A stretch of 13,407 nucleotides of DNA from Nitrospira sp. (GCA_015904055.1 JABMDE010000084.1:7519-20925); one strand, 5' to 3'. Positions 1 through 7,086 are shown, counted from the first letter of the stretch. Made by a program: numbers and translations. Notes: generated by a model from the sequence alone, not told the origin.

Positions 1-1386
1 TCAATAAGTTTCGGCGGGCTGGGGAACGGGCTTGATTTCGGCCAGGTCGTCGACCAGCTGGTGAAAGTCTCGCGTCTGCCGGTCGAGCGGCTGATCGCGA
101 AAAAGGCCACGCTCAATACTAAAACAACCGACTTTGCCACACTGTCCACGAAGCTGGCCTCGCTGCAGAGTGCATCCGACGCAATCCGCCTCACAACCAA
201 CTTTGACCGTTCCAGTGTGTCTGTCAGCGACTCGACGGTGTTGAGCGCGACCGGGTCGTCATCGGCGACACCGGGGAGCTATATCGTCAGAGTGACACAG
301 TTAGCGCAAAGCCATCAGCTTACGAATAAAGCGGCGAAAGCCCCTACAGCCACGACGACTGATATCGTCAGCGGCTCATCCGGCACCTTCACGTTTCGAG
401 TCGGGTCGGGCTCGAATCAAAGTATTACGTTGGGGGCATCCGCGACGATTGAAGATCTCAAAACCGCCATCAATGACCTTGGCGCAGGCGCCGTCGCGTC
501 GGTGGTGAACACCGGGTCTGACGCGACGCCTGCCTATCGGTTGGTGCTGACCGCGGCCAGCACCGGCGCCAGTAACGGCATCACGATCGTTACCGACAAC
601 ACCGACTTGGATTTTCTGAACGGGACCGGGACCGGAGGCATGGACACGCTGCAGGCCGCGCAAGACGCCACAGTCGAGGTTGGCAGCTCGGCGATCATCA
701 CCCTAACCCGCAGCAGCAACACGATTACTGATGCGATTGCCGGAGTGACATTGGCGTTAACCAGAACGACGGGCACCGGTACCGTTGCGGTCAATGTGTC
801 TCGGGATGCCAGCGCCGTCAAGACCAACATCAAGGCGCTCGCGACGGCCTACAATGAAGTGGTCAAGTTTATCAATGAGCGGAACACCTACGACATCGCG
901 ACAAAAGAGGGCGGTATCTTTTTCAACGAGCCGACGGTGCGGACGGTCTTGAGCCAGCTGCGGACTGCCCTCTCCTCCACCGTGCCGGGATTGACGACCT
1001 ATGCGTCGGTCGGTGGCGTGGGGTTCAAAACGGAGCGGGACGGCACGGTCACGATCGATGAGGCAAAGCTCGATGCCGCGCTCAGTTCGAACTACTCGGC
1101 GGTCAAGAGCCTGTTTATCAATCAGGCCGGCAGCACGGGAATCGCCCAGTTGGTGACGAATGCTGTGGACGCCCTCGATGATATCGCGGCGGGGGCTGTG
1201 ACTCTTCGCAAGGGAAGCCTTACCGATCAGATAGCCGATCTCACGGACGACATTGCGAGAAAAGAGGATCTGCTCTCGCAATATGAAGAGCGGTTGCGCC
1301 GCCAGTATGCCGCTCTGGATGGCCTGCTTGGCAGACTGCAAAGCCAAAGCGGCTTTCTCCAGGCGAATTCTTCTTTGAAACAATAG
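1..1386 (+). CDS. fliD: Flagellar filament cap / hook-associated protein 2 (FliD), 5' partial
   Basis: FliD caps the tip of the growing flagellum and helps flagellin fold into the filament. The reading frame is open from base 1, so the true start lies upstream; the GTG at 61 is internal. In-frame codons 1-20 read as the classic FliD N-terminus (SFGGLGNGLDFGQVVDQL), followed by a helical D0/D1 segment, a Ser/Thr/Gly-rich beta-type middle (about residues 60-270) and a helical C-terminus (about 380-461) with coiled-coil character, including SLTDQIADLTDDIARKE. The 461 residues seen are close to a normal full FliD of 450-500, so only a few residues should be missing. It stops with TAG, and fliS follows 25 bp later, the usual fliD-fliS order. 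Identification comes from the N-terminal signature, the C-terminal helices and this gene order. Confidence 0.93.
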   Translation, partial: SISFGGLGNGLDFGQVVDQLVKVSRLPVERLIAKKATLNTKTTDFATLSTKLASLQSASDAIRLTTNFDRSSVSVSDSTVLSATGSSSATPGSYIVRVTQLAQSHQLTNKAAKAPTATTTDIVSGSSGTFTFRVGSGSNQSITLGASATIEDLKTAINDLGAGAVASVVNTGSDATPAYRLVLTAASTGASNGITIVTDNTDLDFLNGTGTGGMDTLQAAQDATVEVGSSAIITLTRSSNTITDAIAGVTLALTRTTGTGTVAVNVSRDASAVKTNIKALATAYNEVVKFINERNTYDIATKEGGIFFNEPTVRTVLSQLRTALSSTVPGLTTYASVGGVGFKTERDGTVTIDEAKLDAALSSNYSAVKSLFINQAGSTGIAQLVTNAVDALDDIAAGAVTLRKGSLTDQIADLTDDIARKEDLLSQYEERLRRQYAALDGLLGRLQSQSGFLQANSSLKQ

Positions 1387-1411
1387 TAAGGAGCCCCTAC
1401 GGAAGGAACCT

Positions 1412-1807
1412 ATGGTCACCCAGTACGCCAGGCAATATCAGCAGACCCAAATCATGACCTCTTCCAGTGTTCAGATTGTCGTGTTGTTATACGACGCCGC
1501 CATTCAATCGATCGAATTGGCTCGTGTGGGCATTGAATCGAATAAGCTCAGCGACAAAGGCCGGTTTTTAGGCCGGGCCATTTCCATTGTCGGAGAACTC
1601 AATAGCGTGCTCGATTTCGAGCAGGGCGGAGAGATTGCCGTCTCCCTCCGCCGGCTGTACGACTACATTCTGACCGAATTGATTGCGGCGAACACACAGA
1701 ACAGTGTGGGTCATCTAGACGGTCCGCTCCGTTGTCTCAAGACGCTTCGCGAGGGCTGGCAGGAGGTCGTGGCCAGGCAGCAACCGGCGGTGGGGGCTTC
1801 CCGGTGA
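1412..1807 (+). CDS. fliS: Flagellin export chaperone FliS
   Basis: FliS is a small, all-helical cytoplasmic chaperone that holds flagellin unpolymerised before export. The 131-residue product has the family hallmarks: an N-terminal Y-x3-Y-type segment (QYARQYQQTQI), then SSVQIVVLLYDAAIQSIELAR, matching the usual 'P/S-x-x-L-I-x-M-L-Y-D-G-A' helix, and later FLGRAISIVGELNSVLDFE and LRRLYDYILTELIAAN, all typical of FliS. The length matches the family (about 125-140). The ATG at 1412 has a GGAAGGA Shine-Dalgarno just upstream (1401-1407). The gene lies directly behind fliD, and its TGA (1805-1807) overlaps the GTG of the next gene, which suggests translational coupling. Nothing unusual is seen. 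Confidence 0.95.
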   Translation: MVTQYARQYQQTQIMTSSSVQIVVLLYDAAIQSIELARVGIESNKLSDKGRFLGRAISIVGELNSVLDFEQGGEIAVSLRRLYDYILTELIAANTQNSVGHLDGPLRCLKTLREGWQEVVARQQPAVGASR

Positions 1808-2127
1808 GCGGGATGGCGGTGGACAGAGAAACCGGAAGCGACGAACTCGAACGGCTGACTGTGTCCGCGAGGGATGCCGCAGCGCAAGGCCGGTGGGATC
1901 TTGTCGAGGAGTGCTACCGTCTGCGTGAGGCTGTGATGCAGGGCGTATCGATTGCGCCGCAGGATGCCGAGCGGATGTTGGCGAGCGATCGACAGGTTCA
2001 GGAGCGGGCGCTCGTGGCACAAGCGGCAGTGGCAGCATTGTTGCGTGAGTCGCAGACTGTCCGTCTTCGGCTTAGCAGATTGCGGCAGAGAGCCGGAGCT
2101 ACGGGGACGATCAACGTAGCCGTATAG
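1804..2127 (+). CDS. FliT-like flagellar chaperone (putative)
   Basis: This is a small, largely helical protein of 107 residues beginning at a GTG that overlaps the fliS stop (GTGA). An ATG at 1813 is the alternative start, three codons in. The segment ARDAAAQGRWDLVEECYRLR resembles the FliT pattern 'A-x-x-G-D-W-D-x-v-x-x-l-x-x-x-R', and the remainder is an Ala/Gln/Leu/Arg-rich helix pair ending in RLRQRAG. FliT proteins are chaperones for FliD and are often encoded directly after fliS, so position, length and helix content agree. Sequence conservation in FliT is weak, so the gene symbol is withheld. The frame stays open upstream to 1732 inside fliS, but a start there would overlap fliS by 76 bases and is unlikely. 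Confidence 0.7.
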   Translation: MSGMAVDRETGSDELERLTVSARDAAAQGRWDLVEECYRLREAVMQGVSIAPQDAERMLASDRQVQERALVAQAAVAALLRESQTVRLRLSRLRQRAGATGTINVAV

Positions 2128-2152
2128 ACTGTGAAAGGTGAAGCCCGCTTCA

Positions 2153-2178
2153 TAAATTCGGGTGACGAGCGCCGATGA
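2153..2178 (+). promoter_or_regulatory. Candidate sigma-28 (FliA) promoter upstream of the GGDEF gene
   Basis: TAAA at 2153-2156 and GCCGATGA at 2171-2178 are separated by 14 bases. The enterobacterial FliA consensus is TAAA-N15-GCCGATAA, so both boxes match well and the spacer is one base short. Transcription would begin near 2186, which excludes the GTG at 2162 as the start of the cyclase and favours ATG 2222. The site lies in the intergenic gap after fliT. The call is based on the motif alone. Confidence 0.45.
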
Positions 2179-2221
2179 ACGGTACCACAATCCGCCAAGG
2201 CGGCGAACATGTCTGGGGTGT

Positions 2222-3736
2222 ATGGCGGTGATTGACGGGATACACATTGCGTTGGTGGCCGACCCTGACGTATGCCGAGCGAAGGTCTGGAAGAAGCTGA
2301 GCGGCATGAAGGTGGATGCCTTCAGCCGGCGCAAGCGATCCATCGAAACATGGTTGCCGGCGGATGTGCCTGTGTTGCTGTATCAGGTCGGGTCCAGTTT
2401 TGCAGATGCCGTAAAGTTGCTCGACCGTGTCTTCAAACATCGGCGGGATCTCTGTGTCATCCTGATCGGGCCGGATATCGGCGCCGATCACACGGCCCGG
2501 CTTTTGCGGAAGGGGGCCTACGATTATCTTGCCTGGCCCTGTCCGGCATCGAGACTCCTGGAAGCGCTCCACAGCGGACTTGCCAATCGACGGACATTTC
2601 TCTTCATGAGGGATCTGCCCGATGAACTGGCACGGACCAATCAAGCGTTGGCAGAAGACCGTGATGAACTTGCCCAATGCAATCGCCACTTGTCGTTTCT
2701 CCATCAGCTGACGCAAGCCTTTTCAGGAACGTTGGAGACCGAGGCCATTGTCAAGGCTTTGTTTGCGGGACTCCCGTCGTTGATTGCCGCCGATCGGGTG
2801 GGATTGGCTCGAACCAATCCTGAGCAGGCCTGGACGTGGTCGCAGACGCAAGACGCTCACGGGGCACAGGCATTACGTGCGCGACTGTTGACTCGCCTTG
2901 GCCGGATGACTGGCAGAGCCACATCGTGGCACGGGGCGATTCGCCCGCTGCGTCGCTCGAATCTGGGGCTTGTGCCGGCAGCGGATGGTTCCGACCACAG
3001 TCAGGACGGCCACGCAGTCAGTGTCCATGAGGTCACGCTGGCCATTGGGTCGCATGGCGTCGGGATTTTACATATCGAGCGGACGCGCGAACGTCCGTAC
3101 ACCGGACAGGAACAGCAGTTGCTGGCTACGATTGCCGCTGCGCTTGCCGTGGCGTTGGGCAATGCCGACGTCCATGGCCAGATACAGGAGTTGGCCTTGC
3201 GGGATCCTCTGACGGGGGTGCTCAACCGGCGCGCACTCAACGGACCGCTCCAGCGGGAACTCAACGCCGGACTTCGTTATGGCTCCTCTGCCTGTTTGCT
3301 GTTGCTGGATCTCGACTATTTTAAAAGCGTCAACGACTGTCTTGGGCATGTGGCCGGAGACGGCGTACTTGAGCGTGTGGCGGCGCTGGTCCAGGAGCGC
3401 GTGCGCGAGGTGGATAGTGTCGGCCGGTATGGAGGAGAGGAGTTTGCCGTTGTTCTGCCCCATACGGATCTGAGCCAGGCGCAGGCGCTCGCCGAACGGA
3501 TCCGCGCCGAGATTGAGCGCCGCGCCTTCGATCTTGATGACGGGTCTGTGCGGATCACAGCCAGTTTTGGCGTGGCATCGCTTCACGATTCATCGATCGA
3601 GAGCATCGGCCGATGGATTGCGGCAGCCGATTCCGCATTGTATGAAGCCAAGTCTCACGGGCGCAATCGGGTGGCCGTTCATGCCGATCATCGGTTAGGG
3701 CGTCCGCAGTCTGCCGCAATGCGCGCCGTCGCGTAG
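2222..3736 (+). CDS. Diguanylate cyclase: degenerate receiver - GAF-like - GGDEF
   Basis: The predicted cytoplasmic enzyme joins two GTP into c-di-GMP. Starting from ATG 2222 it has 504 residues. Residues 1-130 look like a receiver fold, with IHIALVADPD at the start and GAYDYLAWP near its end, but the phospho-acceptor strand reads VPVLLYQVG with no Asp and the usual Lys of K-P is Trp, so it is probably not phosphorylated. A coiled linker and a GAF-like region follow (about 160-320). The GGDEF domain begins at LRDPLTGVLNRRAL, and the active-site loop GGEEF is at residues 404-408. An inhibitory I-site R-x-x-D (REVD, 395-398) sits five residues before it, as in product-inhibited cyclases. GTG 2162 would add 20 residues, but a sigma-28-like promoter overlaps that region. 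The pilZ-type gene follows after 18 bp, so source and receptor of c-di-GMP are probably co-transcribed. Confidence 0.88.
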   Translation: MAVIDGIHIALVADPDVCRAKVWKKLSGMKVDAFSRRKRSIETWLPADVPVLLYQVGSSFADAVKLLDRVFKHRRDLCVILIGPDIGADHTARLLRKGAYDYLAWPCPASRLLEALHSGLANRRTFLFMRDLPDELARTNQALAEDRDELAQCNRHLSFLHQLTQAFSGTLETEAIVKALFAGLPSLIAADRVGLARTNPEQAWTWSQTQDAHGAQALRARLLTRLGRMTGRATSWHGAIRPLRRSNLGLVPAADGSDHSQDGHAVSVHEVTLAIGSHGVGILHIERTRERPYTGQEQQLLATIAAALAVALGNADVHGQIQELALRDPLTGVLNRRALNGPLQRELNAGLRYGSSACLLLLDLDYFKSVNDCLGHVAGDGVLERVAALVQERVREVDSVGRYGGEEFAVVLPHTDLSQAQALAERIRAEIERRAFDLDDGSVRITASFGVASLHDSSIESIGRWIAAADSALYEAKSHGRNRVAVHADHRLGRPQSAAMRAVA

Positions 3737-3754
3737 CCTGCGAAAGGAATTTCT

Positions 3755-4372
3755 ATGGCGCTTACAGCCATGACCAATCAGCCAATAGCGGGTGACTCTG
3801 CTTCAGAGGATCGCCGGGAATGGCTGCGCATCGACGACAATTTGTTACTGGAATACCGGTTGCTGGACGAATCAACCGAGATGTCTGCTCCCGTCAGTGA
3901 GCCGGTCACCGACGAGGTGATTGCTGCCGCTGTGGGAAAACCCACCGCAGAACTCTTGGCGCATTCCGGGGAGGCCCTGACGGATTCGTCGCTGGTGCCC
4001 TGGATGATGAAGGTGGACTGGTTGCTTGAGGTTCTCTTGAAGACGGTCGCCAAGGCACATCCGGGCTGTATGGACATTGCGCGCGTGACGGCGGTCAATA
4101 TCAGCGGCGGCGGGGTCAGCTTTACTTCGTCTCGGGAGTTCAAGGCTGGTGACCGGTTGGCGCTGAAAATAATCCTGCCTCCGTTTACTCCGATTCAGAC
4201 TATCGTCAAGGTGATCCGGTCAGTGCCGGATCCTCAGGGGCAGGGGGTTGCGTTGGCGACGGAGTTTGTCGATCTCAATGCAGACGACCAAGAACACCTC
4301 ATCCGTCATATCCTTCGCACGCAAGCCGAACGGCTGCGTGCCAGACGAGGCCAGGGTGGCCCATCGTGCTGA
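3755..4372 (+). CDS. PilZ-domain c-di-GMP-binding protein with a long insertion
   Basis: This is a 205-residue cytoplasmic protein. Both halves of the PilZ c-di-GMP-binding signature are present: R-x-x-x-R (REWLR, residues 21-25) and N-x-S-x-x-G (NISGGG, 115-120), followed by beta strands (GVSFTSSREFKAGDRLALKI, VKVIRSVP). The two motifs are about 90 residues apart, well above the roughly 25-30 of a minimal PilZ domain. The extra stretch is Pro/Ala/acidic and then helical (WLLEVLLKTVAKA), so this belongs to the longer PilZ proteins with an inserted helical segment. The ATG start has an AAAGGA Shine-Dalgarno about 8 bases upstream. It follows the cyclase gene closely and probably acts as a receptor for its product. 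A role in flagellar control is inferred from its neighbours; the partner is unknown. Confidence 0.85.
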   Translation: MALTAMTNQPIAGDSASEDRREWLRIDDNLLLEYRLLDESTEMSAPVSEPVTDEVIAAAVGKPTAELLAHSGEALTDSSLVPWMMKVDWLLEVLLKTVAKAHPGCMDIARVTAVNISGGGVSFTSSREFKAGDRLALKIILPPFTPIQTIVKVIRSVPDPQGQGVALATEFVDLNADDQEHLIRHILRTQAERLRARRGQGGPSC

Positions 4373-4410
4373 GACGTCATGGCTCGTGGGACAACGTCGC
4401 GGCGCACACT

Positions 4411-4437
4411 CAAGGTTGTCATCAGCTGTGCCGATAG
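4411..4437 (+). promoter_or_regulatory. Candidate sigma-28 (FliA) promoter upstream of the HTH gene
   Basis: CAAG (4411-4414) and GCCGATAG (4430-4437) are separated by exactly 15 bases, the FliA spacing. The -10 block lies in the 13-base string TGTGCCGATAGTG, which is identical to the string in the site before cheY1 (4972-4999). The predicted start point, near 4444, lies only a few bases before ATG 4448, so an mRNA from here would be almost leaderless for the HTH gene. Confidence 0.45.
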
Positions 4438-4447
4438 TGCAATTGTT

Positions 4448-4786
4448 ATGAATGATGTTGCTTCCAAAACGACAGTGCTCGATCGGGACCCTGCTCTCTC
4501 GGGAGACAGCGAGATCCTGACGATCATGGATGTGGCCCGGTTCCTGCGGGTTCCGAAATCCACGGTCTACAAGCTCGCGCGGGTTGGCGAATTGCCGGCG
4601 GGAGACAGCGAGATCCTGACGATCATGGATGTGGCCCGGTTCCTGCGGGTTCCGAAATCCACGGTCTACAAGCTCGCGCGGGTTGGCGAATTGCCGGCCT
4701 CAAAAATCGGGAAGCATTGGCGCTTTCTCCGCCGCGATATCCATGAATGGATGCGCAGCCGGTCTTCGCTGGGTCGTGAAGCATAA
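4448..4786 (+). CDS. Excisionase/MerR-like helix-turn-helix DNA-binding protein with duplicated HTH
   Basis: This is a small DNA-binding protein of the excisionase / BldC-like HTH family, 112 residues from ATG 4448. The core 'LTIMDVARFLRVPKSTVYKL' is the family's helix-turn-helix, and the C-terminal SKIGKHWRFLRRDIHEWMRS is its usual wing and last helix. The HTH unit of 33 residues (GDSEIL to GELPA) occurs twice in tandem, encoded by a perfect 99-bp DNA duplication; only the second copy is followed by the wing. Removing one copy leaves 79 residues, a normal length for this family, so the duplication looks recent. ATG 4379, seven bases after the pilZ stop, would add 23 residues and is the main alternative start; neither has a strong Shine-Dalgarno. 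A sigma-28-like motif ends 10 bases before ATG 4448. The target is unknown; being alone in a motility cluster, it may regulate nearby genes. Confidence 0.75.
   Translation: MNDVASKTTVLDRDPALSGDSEILTIMDVARFLRVPKSTVYKLARVGELPAGDSEILTIMDVARFLRVPKSTVYKLARVGELPASKIGKHWRFLRRDIHEWMRSRSSLGREA
4500..4698 (+). repeat. Perfect 99-bp in-frame tandem duplication
   Basis: The stretch from 4500 is repeated at 4599 with no mismatch: bases 4500-4599 equal bases 4599-4698, and identity breaks at both ends (T at 4499 against G at 4598; G at 4600 against C at 4699). The unit is 33 codons, so the reading frame is kept and one complete HTH is added to the encoded protein. Absence of any silent difference points to a recent event, or to copy-number change by slippage. 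Confidence 0.97.
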
Positions 4787-4854
4787 TCAGATACTGCGTG
4801 CAGTGGTACAGGCCGGTCGCCGGTATCACACACTGTGCTGCGTTGTACGTGGTG

Positions 4855-4889
4855 CGTGCGTAGCGTCACGTGATCAGAGGCTACGCGCG
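4855..4889. terminator. Hairpin downstream of the HTH gene, possible terminator
   Basis: CGTGCGTAGC (4855-4864) pairs with GCTACGCGCG (4880-4889) over ten positions with one G-U wobble, around a 15-base loop that contains the palindrome TCACGTGA. It lies 68 bp after the HTH stop and before the cheY1 promoter, where a terminator would be expected. There is no T-run after it, so intrinsic termination is doubtful; it could instead be a protein-binding site. Confidence 0.3.
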
Positions 4890-4971
4890 AGTGCCTGCCG
4901 CTCCTGACGGATTACCTCTCATATCCCATCGTTCATGACGTGACCGTACGCCAGAGGTGTAGCCGTCTGTC

Positions 4972-4999
4972 TAAGGTTTTGCCGAATATGTGCCGATAG
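4972..4999 (+). promoter_or_regulatory. Candidate sigma-28 (FliA) promoter upstream of cheY1
   Basis: TAAG (4972-4975) and GCCGATAG (4992-4999) are separated by 16 bases, one more than the FliA consensus spacing. The -10 block matches GCCGATAA in seven of eight positions and shares the 13-mer TGTGCCGATAGTG with the site at 4411-4437; both -35 blocks also continue as AAGGTT. Transcription would start near 5006, about 98 bases before cheY1, and could drive cheY1-cheZ and perhaps motA. Confidence 0.55.
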
Positions 5000-5103
5000 T
5001 GATGGGCGCAAAGCAATCGACAGAGGGGGCGAAGCTCTCGATGGCGTTGAGGGGAGTCGTGCGCTGATTGTGACGTGTCGTATTGCGATTGGAGGGAGAT
5101 GAT

Positions 5104-5484
5104 ATGCCGGCTGATCCAAACATGAAAATCCTCGTGGTGGACGATATGGCGACGATGAGGAGAATCGTGAAGAACATCTTGAAGCAGTTGGGATTCGCCA
5201 ATGTGGAAGAAGCCGAAAACGGGCAGGAAGGGCTGCAGAAGCTTCGTGCGGACACGTTCGGCTTTGTCGTGTCCGACTGGAATATGCCGGTGATGACGGG
5301 TATCGACATGCTTCGTGCAATTCGGGCCGACGACAAGCTCAAAGCGATTCCAGTCCTCATGGTCACGGCCGAAGCGCAACAGGCGAATCTGGTTGAGGCG
5401 ATTCAGGCTGGAGTCAGTAACTATATCGTCAAGCCGTTTACGGCGGAGACGATGCAGGAAAAGCTGGGAAAGATTTTCAAGTAG
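5104..5484 (+). CDS. cheY: Chemotaxis response regulator CheY (first copy)
   Basis: This is a stand-alone receiver domain of 126 residues with no output domain. All phosphorylation residues are present: the acidic pair D13-D14, phospho-acceptor D58 within SDWNMP, T88 (VTAEA), Y107 and K110 (YIVKPF). The DWNMP motif and the switch Tyr at 107 are those of flagellar-motor-binding CheY proteins. Phospho-CheY would bind FliM at the motor and change its rotation. ATG 5104 is chosen because GGAGGGAG sits five bases upstream; the frame is open to 5083, but that start would put the Shine-Dalgarno inside the gene. cheZ follows after 68 bp, giving a natural CheY/phosphatase pair. A second CheY lies at 8996. 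Confidence 0.95.
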   Translation: MPADPNMKILVVDDMATMRRIVKNILKQLGFANVEEAENGQEGLQKLRADTFGFVVSDWNMPVMTGIDMLRAIRADDKLKAIPVLMVTAEAQQANLVEAIQAGVSNYIVKPFTAETMQEKLGKIFK

Positions 5485-5552
5485 GCGCATCAGACTTCAT
5501 CGTCGCCCCCGTCAAAGGACGAGCGCCGAGTTGGATCTCAAGGGGAGAACCC

Positions 5553-6140
5553 GTGCAACAGAATGGTCATAAACTATATGAAGAGCTTGGTGAATTAGCT
5601 CGTTTCGTTGAAAAGGCCATGCGGACGATCAGTGAGATCAGCGGTCCGATCGTGTCCGGGAGCGCGGGTCTGCCGGTGGCCTCATCGCATCTGGTCGACC
5701 TCAACAAGATGACGGAAGAGGGCACACTTGAAGTCATGCGGCTGACAGAGTTGATTCAGGACAATCGAGGTCATGTCGTCAAAGAGTTAGCGGCCATTGC
5801 GGAGACGCTGAAGGCCGTGGATTGTACGACGCTCTCGATGCGTATTCAGCGCATCGCTGCCGACCTGGCGCAGGACGACAAGTGTTTGACGGAGATTATG
5901 ACCGCCTTGTCCTTTCAGGATCTGGTTGCGCAACGGGTCAAAAAACTCGTGGCGATCCTCGATGATGTGCGGGACAAGCTGGTCGCGCTGGTCGTCGTCT
6001 TCGGTATCCAGCCCGATGCAGACGGTGTTGCGGCAACGGGGAAAACAGGGGAATTACTGAAGCAGCTCGAGGAATCAAAAACGACATCCATGAAACAGGA
6101 CGTGGCCGACGACATCCTGGCTCAATTCGGTTTCAAGTGA
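5553..6140 (+). CDS. cheZ: Protein phosphatase CheZ
   Basis: CheZ dephosphorylates phospho-CheY. The 195-residue, mostly helical product carries the family active site LSFQDLVAQ, with catalytic D123 and Q127 spaced as in the E. coli pair (D143, Q147). It ends in DDILAQFGF, which corresponds to the C-terminal CheY-binding helix of E. coli CheZ (DDLLDSLGF type). A flexible, Thr/Lys/Gly-rich linker (about 150-185) connects the helical bundle to this tail, as expected. The start is GTG 5553 with AAGGGGAG a few bases upstream. It lies directly after cheY1, the classic cheY-cheZ order, which supports cheY1 as its main substrate. Confidence 0.92.
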   Translation: MQQNGHKLYEELGELARFVEKAMRTISEISGPIVSGSAGLPVASSHLVDLNKMTEEGTLEVMRLTELIQDNRGHVVKELAAIAETLKAVDCTTLSMRIQRIAADLAQDDKCLTEIMTALSFQDLVAQRVKKLVAILDDVRDKLVALVVVFGIQPDADGVAATGKTGELLKQLEESKTTSMKQDVADDILAQFGFK

Positions 6141-6304
6141 CGGAGTGCGACGCCTAGGAGGACTCAGGACCGGTTCCGTCGCCATGCTTCGTCCCGGCAA
6201 GTCAGGAGGCACTGTTCGTAAGAACAGCGTGACGGGCTTCTGATCGTATGTGTTGTGTCGCCGGAGCGGCATTCTACAAACTCGATGTATGAGGTCGATA
6301 GCGA

Positions 6305-7075
6305 ATGGATATTGCAACAATTCTCGGGATCATCCTGGCGATTGGAGCGATTCTCGGGGGGCAAGCGCTGGAAGGCGGTCATGTCGGATCGATCCTGCAG
6401 CTCACGGCCTTCATTATCGTCATGGGTGGGACATTCGGCGCCTGTTGTGTGCAGAACCCGCTGTCGGTGGTCCTCAGGGCCTTCAGTTCTCTGTCGATGG
6501 CTTTCGCCGGCTCTCACATCGACAATAAGAGCACGATTGCGCTCATTCTTGATCTCGCCAACGTGTCACGGAAACAGGGGCTGCTGGCGCTTGAAGGAAA
6601 GCTGAAAGGGATCAATGATCCGTTCATACGAAAGGGCGTTCAGCTGATCGTCGACGGTACCGATCCCAAAGCCGTGCACGAGATTCTGGAAATCGAAGTC
6701 GAACACCATGAAGAAGAAGGAATTCTGGCGGCCAAAGTCTGGGAGGCCGCCGGAGGGTATGCACCCACCATCGGCATCTTGGGCGCCGTACTCGGGCTGA
6801 TCCATGTGATGGAGAATCTGGCGGATCCGTCGAAGCTCGGCGGTGGTATTGCCGTGGCGTTTGTCGCCACGATCTACGGTGTCGGTATGGCCAATCTGTT
6901 TTTTTTACCGCTGGCCAACAAGATTAAGTTGAAACTTAAAGAAGAAGCCGGTGCGCGAACTATGACGATCATGGGGTTGGTCGGGCTTGCGCAAGGGGAA
7001 AATCCCAGGCTCTTACAGGAAAAACTCGAAGGATTCCTGCCGCACAGTGAGCGAACAAAAGAGAAACAGAAATGA
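6305..7075 (+). CDS. motA: Flagellar motor stator protein MotA
   Basis: MotA and MotB form the ion channel of the flagellar stator and push on FliG. The 256-residue protein has four hydrophobic segments: about 1-22, 31-50, 155-171 and 182-203, with a large cytoplasmic loop between the second and third. The third contains the conserved Pro motif (YAPTIGILGAVLGLI, P154), matching the essential Pro of E. coli TM3, and the loop carries the RKGVQLIVDGTDP family signature. The short polar C-terminus is Lys/Glu-rich. ATG 6305 has only a weak Shine-Dalgarno (GAGG). The preceding 164 bp hold a short inverted repeat (6212-6227) but no clear promoter. Whether the coupling ion is H+ or Na+ cannot be settled from sequence alone. 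Confidence 0.94.
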   Translation: MDIATILGIILAIGAILGGQALEGGHVGSILQLTAFIIVMGGTFGACCVQNPLSVVLRAFSSLSMAFAGSHIDNKSTIALILDLANVSRKQGLLALEGKLKGINDPFIRKGVQLIVDGTDPKAVHEILEIEVEHHEEEGILAAKVWEAAGGYAPTIGILGAVLGLIHVMENLADPSKLGGGIAVAFVATIYGVGMANLFFLPLANKIKLKLKEEAGARTMTIMGLVGLAQGENPRLLQEKLEGFLPHSERTKEKQK

Positions 7076-7086
7076 GATCGGTGAGG

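Larger units (their letters stand above)
4787..5103. other. Intergenic region (317 bp) between the HTH gene and cheY1
   Basis: No convincing gene is seen; open frames here are short and lack ribosome-binding sites or recognisable products. The region holds an imperfect hairpin at 4855-4889 and a sigma-28-like promoter at 4972-4999. The roughly 98 bases between the predicted transcription start and cheY1 carry no clear conserved structure, only the strong GGAGGGAG Shine-Dalgarno at 5091-5098. Confidence 0.7.

Noticed and set aside
61..1386. fliD beginning at the GTG at 61
   Set aside because: Codons 1-20 in the same frame encode the conserved FliD N-terminus, so the gene starts before the window.
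757..1419. 220-codon open frame on the minus strand across fliD
   Set aside because: It is antisense to a clearly recognised gene and its translation has no family resemblance; it is a compositional shadow.
2162..2221. GTG 2162 as the start of the diguanylate cyclase
   Set aside because: A sigma-28-like promoter overlaps this stretch and would start transcription downstream of it; the added residues resemble no domain.
6212..6227. CTGTTC-GTAA-GAACAG hairpin before motA as a terminator
   Set aside because: The stem is only six pairs, not GC-rich, and has no T-run; it is too weak to call.
6279..6300. ACAA...TCGATAGC as a sigma-28 promoter for motA
   Set aside because: Both boxes depart from the consensus and the site abuts the motA start codon, leaving no room for a transcript start.
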